Assembly: GCF_900112285.1 (NCBI RefSeq)
Contig: NZ_FOKZ01000012.1
Span: forward strand, 62,001-126,000
Source: Polaromonas sp. OV174
GTDB lineage: Bacteria; Pseudomonadota; Gammaproteobacteria; Burkholderiales; Burkholderiaceae_C
Direction of reading: 5' to 3'
DNA: 64,000 nt
The first letter of the stretch is position 1; the number at the start of each line of letters is the position of its first letter. This document shows positions 34,234 through 42,910 of this stretch, piece by piece. Under the pieces are notes generated by a model. The model ran no database searches. It worked only from the letters and a program-made list of their open reading frames with translations, and was not told where the DNA came from. The position numbers and the translations under genes were made by a program.

Positions 34234-36909
34234 TCAGCGCAGCGACAAGCGCAGCGACACGGTCTCTTGCGAAGGGTTGGCAGAAACTTCGAAGCCAGCA
34301 AGCCGCGCCAGAGCGGCCATTCCCCGGTTATCTGGCAGGCATTGCCCAATAATTTCGGCCGCGCCGCGCTCGCGCAGGTAGCAGGTCAACTTGTCCAGAA
34401 GCAGACGACCCAAGCCCTTGCCTTGCCAGCTGGACGCTACCTGGATTGCAAATTCAGCCCTCAGATTGTCCGGGTCGCATATGGCTCGCACTTCTGCCAC
34501 CATGGCCAGTTCGCCAGATTCCCCAGTTGCTAGCGCGATAAAGGTCATCTCCCGGTCATAGTCGATCTGGCTGTAGCGTGCCAACTCGGAATGCGGCACT
34601 TCGCGCCGCGACATGAAAAAGCGCAAGCGCATGTCGGAGGGCGAAGCCTTGGCGTAGAAGGCCATCAGGCGCTGACCATCTTCGGGGCGGATGGGGCGCA
34701 ACTGCAGGTAGTGCCCTGCCAGTTGGACACGCTCTTCCAGCATCGACGGATATGGACGGATAGCAAGCCGGCTGCCCTCCCCCGCAGGCACCGACCGTAG
34801 CTTGATGCGTGCATCCAGCGCCAACACGCCCCGTTCGTCGACCAGTAGGGGGTTGATGTCGAGTTCGGCCAGCCAGGGCAGATCGCAGGCCATCTGCGAC
34901 ACTTTTAGCAGCGTTGCCAGTAACGCCTGCTCGTCCGCAGCCGGACGGCCGCGGTAGCCGGCCAGCAAGGGCCCAAGCCGGCTCTGGGCGATCAGGTCAC
35001 GCGCCAGACTGGCATTGAGGGGCGGCAGGGCAACCGCATGATCCTTGCGCAACTCGACGGCAGTGCCGCCCTCGCCTAAAAGCAGGACCGGACCGAACAC
35101 GGCATCGGTGGCGATGCCTACGATCAGTTCGTGAGCGCCAGGGCGCTGAGCCATGGCCTGCACAGTAAAGCCCAGCACCACTGCGTGTGGCTGCAAGCGC
35201 ATGACTTGCTCGGACATCTGTGCGGCCGCAGCCCTGACAGCTTCGGCGCACGCCAGGGCGAGCGCAACACCGCCGACGTCGGACTTGTGGATGATCTGCG
35301 GCGAAACAATCTTCAGGGCCACGGGGTAGCCGATCTGGCTGGCCGCGGCAACCGCCTCCTCCACGTCGCTGACCTTCATGGTTTCAATGGTGGGGATGCC
35401 GTAGGCGCGCAGTAGTTGCTGGGCCTGTGCCCCGTCCAGCCATTCGCGGCCGTCATGCAGTGCCTGCTCGAACAGCGCCAGGGCTTGCGCCCGGTCTGGC
35501 GTGAAGTCTTCCAGCGTGGCCGGGGGAATTTGTTGCAGGGCTTCCTGGTTGCGCGCATGACTGAGCAACTGCAGCCATGCCGCCGTGGCGCGTTCAGGCG
35601 TGCTGTAGGAAGCGATGCCTGCCTGCGCGCTGGATTGACGCGCCAGCGCCACCGCCGCACCACCCAGCCAGCAGGTCAATACCGGCTTGACTGACTCCCG
35701 CATCATCGGCAGGCAGGCAAGCGCAATGTCACTTGCCGGAACGATGGCCGTCGGCGCATGCATGAACAACACGGCATCAACATCGGGCGCGGCCAGCAGT
35801 ACGCGCAGCGCGTCCTGGTAACGGCTGACGGGCGCGTCACCGATGATGTCTATTGGGTTGCCATGTGACCACGAGGCCGGCAGGCATTGGTCAAGGCCGC
35901 CCATTGTCTGCTCGCTCAGTCGGGCGAGCCTGCCCCCGCCCAGTTCCAGCGCATCAGCCGCCAGCACACCGGCGCCGCCGCCATTGGTGAGAATGCTCAG
36001 CCGTTCGCCCAGCCAGGGCCGGGCATGGGCCAGGGTTTCGGCGGCGTCGAACAGCGCCTCGAGTGTGTCGACCCGCAGCATGCCGGCCCGCCTGACGGCA
36101 GCGTCGAACACCGCGTCAGAACCCGCCAGGGCGCCGGTGTGCGAGGCAGCGGCCCGGGCCCCATCGGGTGCGCGTCCGGCCTTGACCACGATCACAGGCT
36201 TGTTGCGAGAAGCCGCACGCGCTGCAGACATGAACTTTCGCGCAGCCTTGATTGACTCCGCATACATCAAGATGGCCCGGGTCCCGCCATCGCTGGCCAG
36301 GTAGTCGATGACATCCCCGAAATCCACGTCGGCGCTGTCTCCCAGCGAGATAAAGTGCGAAAAGCCTATGCCCCGGCTATTAGCCCAATCCAGCATGGCT
36401 GTTGCCAGCGCGCCCGACTGGGTCACGAAGGCCAGCCGGCCCGGCTGAGCATTGCCAGGCGCAAAGCTGGCGTTAAGGCCTGCGCCGGGTACCAGCGCGC
36501 CAATGCAGTTAGGCCCCAGGATGCGCAGGAGGTGCGGCCGCGCCGCGTCCAGCATCTCCTGCTCTAGCGAAGGCCCATCCTTGACCGCCGGCTGTTTCAG
36601 CCCTGCCGTGAGCACGATGGCGGCGCGCGTGCCCTTGCGGCCCAGGGCGGCGATGAGTTCCGGCACTGTGGCCGCTGGCGTGCAAATCACGGCCAGGTCT
36701 GGTGCCTGCGGTAGAGAATCGATATCGGGCCAGGCTTGCTCGCCTCCGACGCTCACATGCCTCGCGTTGACAGGCCAGACCGGCCCCTGGAATCCACCGA
36801 GCTTGAGGTTGCGCAACACAACCGACCCGACGCTGCCCTTACGGTCGGAGGCACCGATCACGGCCACCGAGGTGGGTTGAAACAGGGCCTCGAGATTACG
36901 TACGCTCAT
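34234..36909 (-). CDS. acyl-CoA synthetase (ADP-forming)/GNAT acetyltransferase fusion (PatZ-like)
   Basis: 891 residues, the usual length of the Pat/YfiQ family (about 886). Order: CoA-binding domain (1-130), succinyl-CoA-ligase-like domains (150-460), an ATP-grasp domain (about 490-710, e.g. PVALKIVSPQIIHKSDVGGV) and a C-terminal GNAT acetyltransferase (about 735-891; QVASSWQGKGLGRLLLDKL). It either acetylates lysines of metabolic enzymes such as acetyl-CoA synthetase, or makes acetyl-CoA/acetate with ADP. The phosphoryl-carrying His motif (ASHTGALAG near 256) is kept, so ligase activity is possible. It heads an operon with usp and shares a Fnr-type site with the divergent TraR-like gene. 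Confidence 0.88.
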   Translation of the reverse strand: MSVRNLEALFQPTSVAVIGASDRKGSVGSVVLRNLKLGGFQGPVWPVNARHVSVGGEQAWPDIDSLPQAPDLAVICTPAATVPELIAALGRKGTRAAIVLTAGLKQPAVKDGPSLEQEMLDAARPHLLRILGPNCIGALVPGAGLNASFAPGNAQPGRLAFVTQSGALATAMLDWANSRGIGFSHFISLGDSADVDFGDVIDYLASDGGTRAILMYAESIKAARKFMSAARAASRNKPVIVVKAGRAPDGARAAASHTGALAGSDAVFDAAVRRAGMLRVDTLEALFDAAETLAHARPWLGERLSILTNGGGAGVLAADALELGGGRLARLSEQTMGGLDQCLPASWSHGNPIDIIGDAPVSRYQDALRVLLAAPDVDAVLFMHAPTAIVPASDIALACLPMMRESVKPVLTCWLGGAAVALARQSSAQAGIASYSTPERATAAWLQLLSHARNQEALQQIPPATLEDFTPDRAQALALFEQALHDGREWLDGAQAQQLLRAYGIPTIETMKVSDVEEAVAAASQIGYPVALKIVSPQIIHKSDVGGVALALACAEAVRAAAAQMSEQVMRLQPHAVVLGFTVQAMAQRPGAHELIVGIATDAVFGPVLLLGEGGTAVELRKDHAVALPPLNASLARDLIAQSRLGPLLAGYRGRPAADEQALLATLLKVSQMACDLPWLAELDINPLLVDERGVLALDARIKLRSVPAGEGSRLAIRPYPSMLEERVQLAGHYLQLRPIRPEDGQRLMAFYAKASPSDMRLRFFMSRREVPHSELARYSQIDYDREMTFIALATGESGELAMVAEVRAICDPDNLRAEFAIQVASSWQGKGLGRLLLDKLTCYLRERGAAEIIGQCLPDNRGMAALARLAGFEVSANPSQETVSLRLSLR

Positions 36910-36978
36910 GAATATCCTTCGCGCAGATGGGCTGCACCGCTTGATGGTTTCAGCTTAATGCAAGGACAACGTCCGCAC

Positions 36979-36992
36979 TTGCGCCAGATCAA
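36979..36992. promoter_or_regulatory. Fnr/FixK-type operator in a divergent promoter
   Basis: TTGCGCCAGATCAA lies between the acyl-CoA synthetase operon (left) and the TraR-like gene (right). Placed at -41 it suits both directions: TAAGCT as -10 leftwards (36952-36957) and GAAAAT as -10 rightwards (37014-37019). Confidence 0.65.
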
Positions 36993-37046
36993 GGACCTAA
37001 CGCCTGTGCGTCTGAAAATGGGCAAACAGCATCAAGGAACTTCCCC

Positions 37047-37451
37047 ATGGACACTTACAACCCTAGCTTGGCCCCACGATTCAGTCAACTGCTTGCCCAA
37101 CGCGAGGCAGAATTACGCGCCATGCTGCGCGTCGCCGGAAATCTGGGTGGCCAGGAGGAAGATGCCACCTTGAATGAGGTCGTGGACTTCAAGGATGTAG
37201 CCACAGAACAGGCACTGTCCACGATCAGCGAGGCCAAGGCTGAATATGCAGCCCATGAGCTGGAGCAGGTTCTAGCTGCGCTTAGCCGCTTGAAAGACAT
37301 TAACCACGGCAACGCTCTGGACTTTGGCCGTTGCCTGGACTGCGGCGAAGCCATCGATCTACGACGACTCACGGCGCTTCCGGCCACACCCTATTGCACC
37401 GCATGCCAGACCATTCACGAGCAAGCGCGGCCACAAGCATTGCGCTTTTGA
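37047..37451 (+). CDS. TraR/DksA-family zinc-finger protein
   Basis: 134 residues with AAGGAAC before the ATG. There is an N-terminal coiled-coil-like region and a C-terminal four-cysteine zinc finger (CLDCGEAIDLRRLTALPATP, then YCTACQ). The family enters the RNA polymerase secondary channel and changes promoter use with or without ppGpp, which fits a stress cluster. The acidic tip residues typical of DksA (DxxDxA) are not obvious, so it may be a divergent member. A phasin gene follows in the same direction. Confidence 0.85.
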   Translation: MDTYNPSLAPRFSQLLAQREAELRAMLRVAGNLGGQEEDATLNEVVDFKDVATEQALSTISEAKAEYAAHELEQVLAALSRLKDINHGNALDFGRCLDCGEAIDLRRLTALPATPYCTACQTIHEQARPQALRF

Positions 37452-37485
37452 TCCCGTTACCGCCAACCACCCCGAAGGAACCTCC

Positions 37486-37896
37486 ATGAATACCCAAACC
37501 TCCCGTACCGTCCCGTCCATCGAGGCAAGCAGCGCTGGACTCTCGTCCTGGAGTCTGCTGGCCGATCTCGGTCGCCAACAGTTTATTCTGGCGACTGAAA
37601 GTGCATGTGCCGTATTCCGTGGCTCCGAAACCATTCGTAAAATCCAGCAGCAAGCCGCGCATCATGCTGCATTGCAGCATGATGCGGCCGCACAGAAACT
37701 GCGCAACCAAAGCGGACCCTCCGATTTATTGGTCATCCAGGCGGATTTGATGCTGTCGAATCTGCAAGGCGCAACGCAGTATTGGCAACAGTTAGCCGCC
37801 GCAATGATCAAGACACAGGTCGACATGGCTGCTTGCACAAGTCAGGTGCTCCAAACAGCACCCGAGTATGGCCTAAAGCCCGCACTCGAAGCCTGA
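37486..37896 (+). CDS. phasin-family protein
   Basis: 136 residues from an ATG preceded by GAAGGAACC. The predicted protein is mostly helical (LSSWSLLADLGRQQFILATE, LSNLQGATQYWQQLAAAMIK), like phasins that coat polyhydroxyalkanoate granules. It neighbours a degraded phaC and, further on, phaB, supporting a PHA link. Confidence 0.7.
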   Translation: MNTQTSRTVPSIEASSAGLSSWSLLADLGRQQFILATESACAVFRGSETIRKIQQQAAHHAALQHDAAAQKLRNQSGPSDLLVIQADLMLSNLQGATQYWQQLAAAMIKTQVDMAACTSQVLQTAPEYGLKPALEA

Positions 37897-37959
37897 CAAT
37901 CGGATTTATACAATTCGCTGAACGGTTCGACAAACCAGGCAAGCACTCAACACTAAGCG

Positions 37960-38377
37960 GCCGCTGGCTTCAATTCAGGTCCACATAACGGCCTAGTGCA
38001 GCCAGGGGCGATCCTTTGAGCAACAGTGCCTTGATCTGTGTAAAGCAAAAAGGCCTGGGCCGTGGCGCTGAACGGCGGCGCATGCCATTCACGCCGCAAA
38101 AGCGCTTGTCCTGCAGTGGCGGCTCCACACATGAAGCGCATTCGCCTTGCCAGGATTGCGTCGCCTACTGCAGCCAGAGAAGCGACTTGTGCATGGCACT
38201 GGCGGTCAAGTCGGCCTGTTTGGACGGCGAGGTCAGCAGATGGCTGAACCCGTCAGCATAGGCCAGGGCGACCGAGGCCGGCGAAATCCCATGAGCCATC
38301 CTGGCCAGCCATAGCTTGATCGGCAGGCCCATCGGGGCCGGAGCGTGTCCCTGGGGACGGGAGTTGTAAAGCGCCAT
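37960..38377 (-). pseudogene. phaC: PHA synthase (PhaC-like), N-terminal part, broken
   Basis: The first 70 codons (PIKLWLARMAHGISPASVAL, then AYADGFSHLLTSPSKQADL) match the N-terminal domain of PHA polymerases. A TAG at 38165 interrupts the frame, which then continues with CVEPPLQDKRF; after a frameshift near 38085 it reads WHAPPFSATAQAFLLYTD, again as in PhaC. The alpha/beta-hydrolase domain with the lipase-like box is missing. Confidence 0.55.
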
Positions 38378-38456
38378 GAAAGTTCCTCTTTCGGGGCGGA
38401 CTCAACCGGACCTTGATGTCGCATGCTCTACCTGCCGAACCTGGCCAGGTGAATAT

Positions 38457-38470
38457 TTGATCCAATTCGA
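38457..38470 (-). promoter_or_regulatory. near-match Fnr/FixK-type site before the phaC remnant
   Basis: TTGATCCAATTCGA matches one half site fully (TTGAT) and the other with one change. It lies 80 bp upstream of the phaC-like remnant and is probably a relic of its promoter. Confidence 0.3.
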
Positions 38471-38559
38471 CCAACACGTGGCAAAGCAAAGCCGCCAGCC
38501 TGCATGCAGCCCGTCGTCCCAGGCACGACGCCCCCATGCGCTAGTCCCTGGCCCCAGCA

Positions 38560-38591
38560 CCAGGCAGCCAGGCAGCCAGGCAGCCAGGCAG
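38560..38591 (+). repeat. 8-bp tandem repeat, four copies
   Basis: CCAGGCAG is repeated four times without change. It lies in non-coding DNA and probably arose by strand slippage. Confidence 0.9.
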
Positions 38592-38633
38592 CGGGTGTCC
38601 GTATGGCGCGTGCTTACAACAAATCAATGAAAA

Positions 38634-38657
38634 CGTATGGTCCATTTGGACCATACG
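38634..38657. promoter_or_regulatory. perfect 11-bp inverted repeat, operator-like
   Basis: CGTATGGTCCA and TGGACCATACG flank a 2-base centre. There is no T-run after it, so an operator for a dimeric regulator is more likely than a terminator. The nearest gene is the DUF2726 gene about 360 bp to the right. Confidence 0.45.
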
Positions 38658-39013
38658 AGGGGATTCATTTGTGATTTTCTCAAAATATGAAACTTCATGT
38701 TACAGAATGGCTGGTTCGAATGATCTCAGGCCATGTTCGAGTCCTTTCCCCTCGCTGTGTGCACCAGCGCTGAATTGAACAATTTCATGGCGATGTGCCG
38801 ACCCGGGAATGAGCCATCCGCAACATCGGTTTTTGTGGCTGGCTATGGCTAATCTGAGTGTGGGACCTGATCACTTTGAGATTGGCGCTCCTGGTCAAAT
38901 TCAGGTCCGCACCAACAGGCAAGGCGCTCATTTAGCAGCTTTTTTGGGAATCTCTCACAGATTTTCACATTGGCTTTTATTGCACTTGGTTTCAAATTTA
39001 AAGACGGACGGTG

Positions 39014-39757
39014 ATGAGCAGTTATTCAAACGGTCTTGGGCTAACACTGGGCGGCATAGCCCTGCTGATGGGCGCAGGCCTTGGCGCCCTGGTTCACGCC
39101 TGGTGGCTGCGGCGGACCGCACGCATGCGTCGCCGCATTCCCAAACACTGGCCTTTGCGCCAGCGACTGGTCGCCAGTAACGAGGAACGCAAGGTCTGGC
39201 GCTGGCTCAGCTTGGCCTTTCCGGACCATTCGGTGATGGTCAAGATGCCTGTGACGCGCTTCACGCTGCCGATCACGAAGGACCTCGGCCTGCACTGGTT
39301 TGAACTGCTCAGCGTCTTGTATTGCACCTTCACCATCACCACCACCGCCGACGGTCGGGTCATCGGTTGCGTGGACGTCGCAGGCCAGCGGCGCCTTCCC
39401 AGCAAGAACCGCATCCTCAAGGAAACGCTGCTCAACCAGTGCGGCATCGCCTACATCGTGATGGACGCGGCCGATCTGCCTAGCCTGGATGACATGCGCC
39501 GTGAGTTCTTGGGTGACATGGCATTCGTGCCGCAGGACCGTGAAAATGAGCGTAACCAAGCTGCCATCATTTCGGCCAGTACCAGCCTGCGCGAATCCCT
39601 GACGCGTCAGCGCAAGACCCGCGACAGCGGCCAGACGCCAAACGGTGACGATCACCATGATTCCCTTGACCCCAACGACTCCAGCTCTTTTCCCACCCTG
39701 TGGCAGCACAACTCCTTCATCATGCCGCTCGATAGTCGCAAGAGCGAGTTGCACTAG
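39014..39757 (+). CDS. DUF2726 membrane-anchored protein
   Basis: 247 residues from the ATG at 39014 (a GTG lies just before). An N-terminal helix (LTLGGIALLMGAGLGALVHA) anchors a cytoplasmic DUF2726 domain (about 45-170; FELLSVLYCTFTITTTADGR, CGIAYIVMDAADLPSLDD), related in fold to restriction-like nucleases. The tail is Ser/Asp-rich. Function is unknown. It stands alone between intergenic stretches. Confidence 0.75.
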   Translation: MSSYSNGLGLTLGGIALLMGAGLGALVHAWWLRRTARMRRRIPKHWPLRQRLVASNEERKVWRWLSLAFPDHSVMVKMPVTRFTLPITKDLGLHWFELLSVLYCTFTITTTADGRVIGCVDVAGQRRLPSKNRILKETLLNQCGIAYIVMDAADLPSLDDMRREFLGDMAFVPQDRENERNQAAIISASTSLRESLTRQRKTRDSGQTPNGDDHHDSLDPNDSSSFPTLWQHNSFIMPLDSRKSELH

Positions 39758-39887
39758 CTGTGAAGAGTCAAGAGGCTATTTTCGAGAGTGATTGAGTCGG
39801 GACCTGGGTGCAACACCTCTGATGCCTTGGTGTGGACGGTGCCAGTTCTGGTGATGATTTCAGTGATCCAAGGCAACTTCATGCGCC

Positions 39888-40079
39888 TGGCAACGCGGAA
39901 GCAACGAGATCACGAACGGGCTACTCAGGCAGTACCTGCCGAAGGGCGTCGATATTTCGGGTTACTCACAGGCTCAGCTCAATGCGATCGCGCGACAATT
40001 GAACGAGAGGCCGAGTACGACGCTCGGCTTCCACACGCCCGCTGAGATGTTCAGCGAATCTGTTGCATCGACCGGTTGA
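39888..40079 (+). pseudogene. IS30-family transposase C-terminal fragment
   Basis: In frame to the stop at 40077-40079 the sequence reads WQRGSNEITNGLLRQYLPKG, AQLNAIARQLNERPSTTLGF and HTPAEMFSESVASTG, the last 63 residues of an IS30 transposase including the conserved region around the third catalytic acid. The rest is missing. Confidence 0.8.
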
Positions 40080-40138
40080 ATCCGCTGGTGGTAACAGCCA
40101 CCCATGCCGAATGGTTCCACCCGCGCCGTGTTCACGGC

Positions 40139-40152
40139 TTGCGCCAAATCAA
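40139..40152 (+). promoter_or_regulatory. Fnr/FixK-type operator before the alcohol dehydrogenase gene
   Basis: TTGCGCCAAATCAA fits the consensus exactly. It lies 54 bp before the ATG at 40206. A good -10 is not obvious at the expected spacing; TAATTT at 40164 is the nearest candidate. Confidence 0.55.
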
Positions 40153-40205
40153 TTACCAGCCCGTAATTTTCACTCGCCGAAAGGAGGATTGCTTACGATG
40201 TAGGC

Positions 40206-41210
40206 ATGCTGCCGACCACCATGCTTGCCATGACTGTTGACCCCACCGGCCGGCAGTTGCTGGCCGCGCGCAAGCCTTTTCCGAAAGCCGGCGACAACGA
40301 TCTGGTGGTCCGCGTACTCGCCTGCGGGGTCTGCCGCACCGACTTGCACATCATCGACGGCGATTTGCCACCGCGGCATCCCCTGGTGATCCCAGGGCAT
40401 GAAGTGGTCGGACAAGTCGTGGCCCTCGGTTCAAAGGCCAAACGGTTCACTATCGGGCAGCGCGTGGGCATTCCCTGGCTTGGAGGAAGCTGCGCTTGCT
40501 GCGCGTTCTGCATGATGGGCAGGGAAAACCTTTGCGACCAGCCGGTCTTCACCGGCTATGACCGGGATGGCGGTTTCGCCGAATACGCGGCTGCCGACGA
40601 ACGCTACTGTTTTTTACTGCCAGAGTGTTACGACCATGTCCATGCTGCGCCCTTGCTATGCGCCGGGCTGATCGGCTTTCGCGCCTGGCGCCTCGCCGGT
40701 GCGGACACGCCGCGCCGGCTGGGTCTGTATGGCTTTGGCGCCGCAGCTCACATCATCTGCCAGCTTGCCGTTCTCCGGGGGCAAGAAGTATTTGCCTTCA
40801 CACGGGCTGGCGACCAGGCCGGACAGAACTTTGCGCGCAGCCTGGGCGCGGCCTGGGCCGGCCCCTCCCATGAGCCGGCTCCGACCCTGCTGGATGCAGC
40901 GCTGATCTTCGCGCCCGCCGGCGAGCTGGTGCCAGCCGCCCTGGCCGCCACGCGAAAAGGCGGCACCGTGGTCTGCGCCGGCATCCACATGAGCGCCATC
41001 CCGTCCTTCGACTACCAACTGCTCTGGGGCGAGCGGGTGCTCAAATCGGTCGCCAACCTCACCCGCACGGACGGCGATGCCTTCTTCAGCCTGGTGGGCG
41101 AGTTATCGCTAAAAACCCATGTGCAGACCTTCGCGCTGCAGGATGCCAACGCCGCAGTACAGGCGCTTCGCAACGGATCCGTGAACGGCGCTGCAGTACT
41201 CGTGCCCTGA
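40206..41210 (+). CDS. zinc-dependent alcohol dehydrogenase (MDR family)
   Basis: 334 residues. Catalytic zinc site CGVCRTDLH near 36 with GHEVVGQV; structural zinc site CACCAFCMMGRENLC near 95-110; Rossmann NAD(P) site GLYGFGAAAH. The layout resembles the AdhP/AdhA group acting on primary alcohols or aldehydes. A strong AGGAGG (40182) is followed first by a start-stop pair (ATGTAG at 40198) and then by the real ATG 18 bases downstream. An aminoglycoside-kinase/ATPase fusion gene follows 49 bases later. Confidence 0.88.
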   Translation: MLPTTMLAMTVDPTGRQLLAARKPFPKAGDNDLVVRVLACGVCRTDLHIIDGDLPPRHPLVIPGHEVVGQVVALGSKAKRFTIGQRVGIPWLGGSCACCAFCMMGRENLCDQPVFTGYDRDGGFAEYAAADERYCFLLPECYDHVHAAPLLCAGLIGFRAWRLAGADTPRRLGLYGFGAAAHIICQLAVLRGQEVFAFTRAGDQAGQNFARSLGAAWAGPSHEPAPTLLDAALIFAPAGELVPAALAATRKGGTVVCAGIHMSAIPSFDYQLLWGERVLKSVANLTRTDGDAFFSLVGELSLKTHVQTFALQDANAAVQALRNGSVNGAAVLVP

Positions 41211-41259
41211 CCCCCCTCAGCTAGCGCCCCGACCCATCCGGCCCATCCACTCTTGCGCC

Positions 41260-42708
41260 ATGCACCTCGCCTATCCGTCCGCCTTCGTCAGCGCGCTGGC
41301 TCTAACACTACACGCCGAACTCATAGAAACGCACATTTCCTGGATACTGCTGGCCGGCGATACCGCTTACAAGATCAAGAAGCCGGTGCGCCTGCCGTTC
41401 ATCAACTACGGCACGCTGCAAGCGCGGCAGCATTTTTGCGAAGAAGAAGTGCGCTTGAACAGCAGGCTTGCGCCGTCACTGTACCTCGGCGTCACGCGCA
41501 TCACCGGTACATACCGGGCCCCCACGCTAGACGGCCCCGGGCCGGTGCTGGAGTATACGGTGCGCATGCGCCGCTTCGCGCCCGGCGCACTGTTTGATGA
41601 ACAACTCGCAGCCGGAACTCTGCGCGCCCAGGCGGTTGACCGTCTGGCCGAACTGCTAGCCGATTTTCATGATCACGCGCCGCGTGCCGACCCAGCCTGC
41701 GCCTTTGCGACCGCCGAGCAACGGCGCACCAGTGTGTTGGCGGCGCTGGAGGGTGCGCGACTGCTCGCCAGCAAATCCGAACACGCACTGCTGCGCGCCT
41801 GGCTGGACACCGAGACCCACGCGCTTATGCCGCTGTGGTCTTCCCGCAAGGCCGAGGGACGCGTGCGCGAATGTCATGGCGACCTGCACTTGGCCAATGT
41901 GGTGAGCCTGGATGGCGGCATCGCGGCGTTCGACTGCATCGAGTTCGACCCGGCGCTGCGCTGGATAGACGTGCTTGACGATGCGGCATTTGTCGTCATG
42001 GATTTCGCCGCCCACGGCCGGCGTGACTTTGCATTTCGTTTCATCAACGGGTGGCTAGACCGGACCGGCGACCATGGCGCCCTGCCCTCGCTTCGTTATT
42101 CGGTCGTTTACCGGGCGCTGGTGCGAGCCCAGGTGGAAAGCCTGCGCGGCGAAAAGCGCGCCGCCGCTGCGCGGCACTATCTGAAGACTGCGCTGGCCTG
42201 GGCGACGCCTGGCGAGGCACGGCTCTATATCACCCACGGCCTGCCGGGTTCGGGCAAGACTTTCGAGTCGCAAAGGCTGCTGGAGCAACAAGGCGCGATC
42301 CGGCTGCGCTCGGACGTCGAACGCAAGCGCCTGTTCGGGCTCGGAATGCTAGAGGATTCGCACACCAGGGGGTTGAACCTGTATGAGGCTGAAGCGACCG
42401 CACGCACCTACGCACACTTGTTCAGACAGGCCCGCATGACGCTACAGGCAGGTTACCCGGTGATCCTCGACGCCGCGTTCCTGCGCCGCGCGGAGCGAGG
42501 CCAGGCGCTCGCGCTCGCACGTGAACTTGACGTGCCGTTCCTCATCGTGGCTTGCGAGGCGCCCTTGCCAGTTCTGAGAACGCGCCTGCTGGCCCGCAGG
42601 GGTGATTCGTCCGAGGCTGACGTCGCCGTGCTGGAGCGAATGCTGGCGCTTGCAGAGCCGCTCACCAGCGACGAGCTTGCCTTTGTACTCACAGGCGGCC
42701 GATCTTGA
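41260..42708 (+). CDS. APH-like kinase/AAA P-loop fusion protein (COG2187-COG0645 type)
   Basis: 482 residues. The N-terminal 310 residues follow the aminoglycoside phosphotransferase fold (RECHGDLHLANV catalytic loop near 205; FDCIEFDPALRWIDVLDD metal-binding part). The C-terminal 160 residues are a P-loop kinase (GLPGSGKTFES near 327). Proteins of this build are common beside universal stress genes; the substrate is unknown, probably not an antibiotic. It follows the dehydrogenase gene and probably shares its promoter. Confidence 0.82.
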   Translation: MHLAYPSAFVSALALTLHAELIETHISWILLAGDTAYKIKKPVRLPFINYGTLQARQHFCEEEVRLNSRLAPSLYLGVTRITGTYRAPTLDGPGPVLEYTVRMRRFAPGALFDEQLAAGTLRAQAVDRLAELLADFHDHAPRADPACAFATAEQRRTSVLAALEGARLLASKSEHALLRAWLDTETHALMPLWSSRKAEGRVRECHGDLHLANVVSLDGGIAAFDCIEFDPALRWIDVLDDAAFVVMDFAAHGRRDFAFRFINGWLDRTGDHGALPSLRYSVVYRALVRAQVESLRGEKRAAAARHYLKTALAWATPGEARLYITHGLPGSGKTFESQRLLEQQGAIRLRSDVERKRLFGLGMLEDSHTRGLNLYEAEATARTYAHLFRQARMTLQAGYPVILDAAFLRRAERGQALALARELDVPFLIVACEAPLPVLRTRLLARRGDSSEADVAVLERMLALAEPLTSDELAFVLTGGRS

Positions 42709-42763
42709 TGAAACTCAAGGTTGGCCACTTCGGGGCGGATGAAAACAATCCCCGGCTATTCAT

Positions 42764-42777
42764 TTGAGCCATATCAA
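42764..42777 (+). promoter_or_regulatory. Fnr/FixK-type operator, distal of a tandem pair
   Basis: TTGAGCCATATCAA fits the consensus exactly and lies 49 bp (centre to centre) upstream of a second site, before the BON/Hsp20 genes. Confidence 0.55.
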
Positions 42778-42812
42778 CCTCTGCTCAGCAGGCCATGCCA
42801 GACGCCAATGGC

Positions 42813-42826
42813 TTGCGCAATATCAA
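42813..42826 (+). promoter_or_regulatory. Fnr/FixK-type operator, proximal of a tandem pair
   Basis: TTGCGCAATATCAA fits the consensus. With its centre at -41 the start point falls near 42861 with TAGAGT (42848) as -10, giving a 50-base leader to the BON gene. Confidence 0.6.
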
Positions 42827-42910
42827 ATGCCTGCCCGGCCATTGCCATAGAGTTGATTTGCCTGCTGCATCGTGCAAAGGCACTCAACACGACTCAAGGA
42901 GAGCCTATTC

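Larger units (their letters stand above)
38378..39013. other. long intergenic region with operator-like sites and repeats
   Basis: No gene is supported. It holds a near-match Fnr-type site, an 8-bp tandem repeat and an 11-bp inverted repeat, listed separately; 38658-39013 shows nothing further. Confidence 0.6.

Noticed and set aside
38559-38592. Tandem CCAGGCAG units as a possible CRISPR-like array
   Set aside because: The units are 8 bp without spacers; this is a simple slippage repeat.
38700-38730. T-loop-like GGTTCGAATGATC as a tRNA 3' half
   Set aside because: No matching acceptor, D-arm or anticodon arm can be folded around it.
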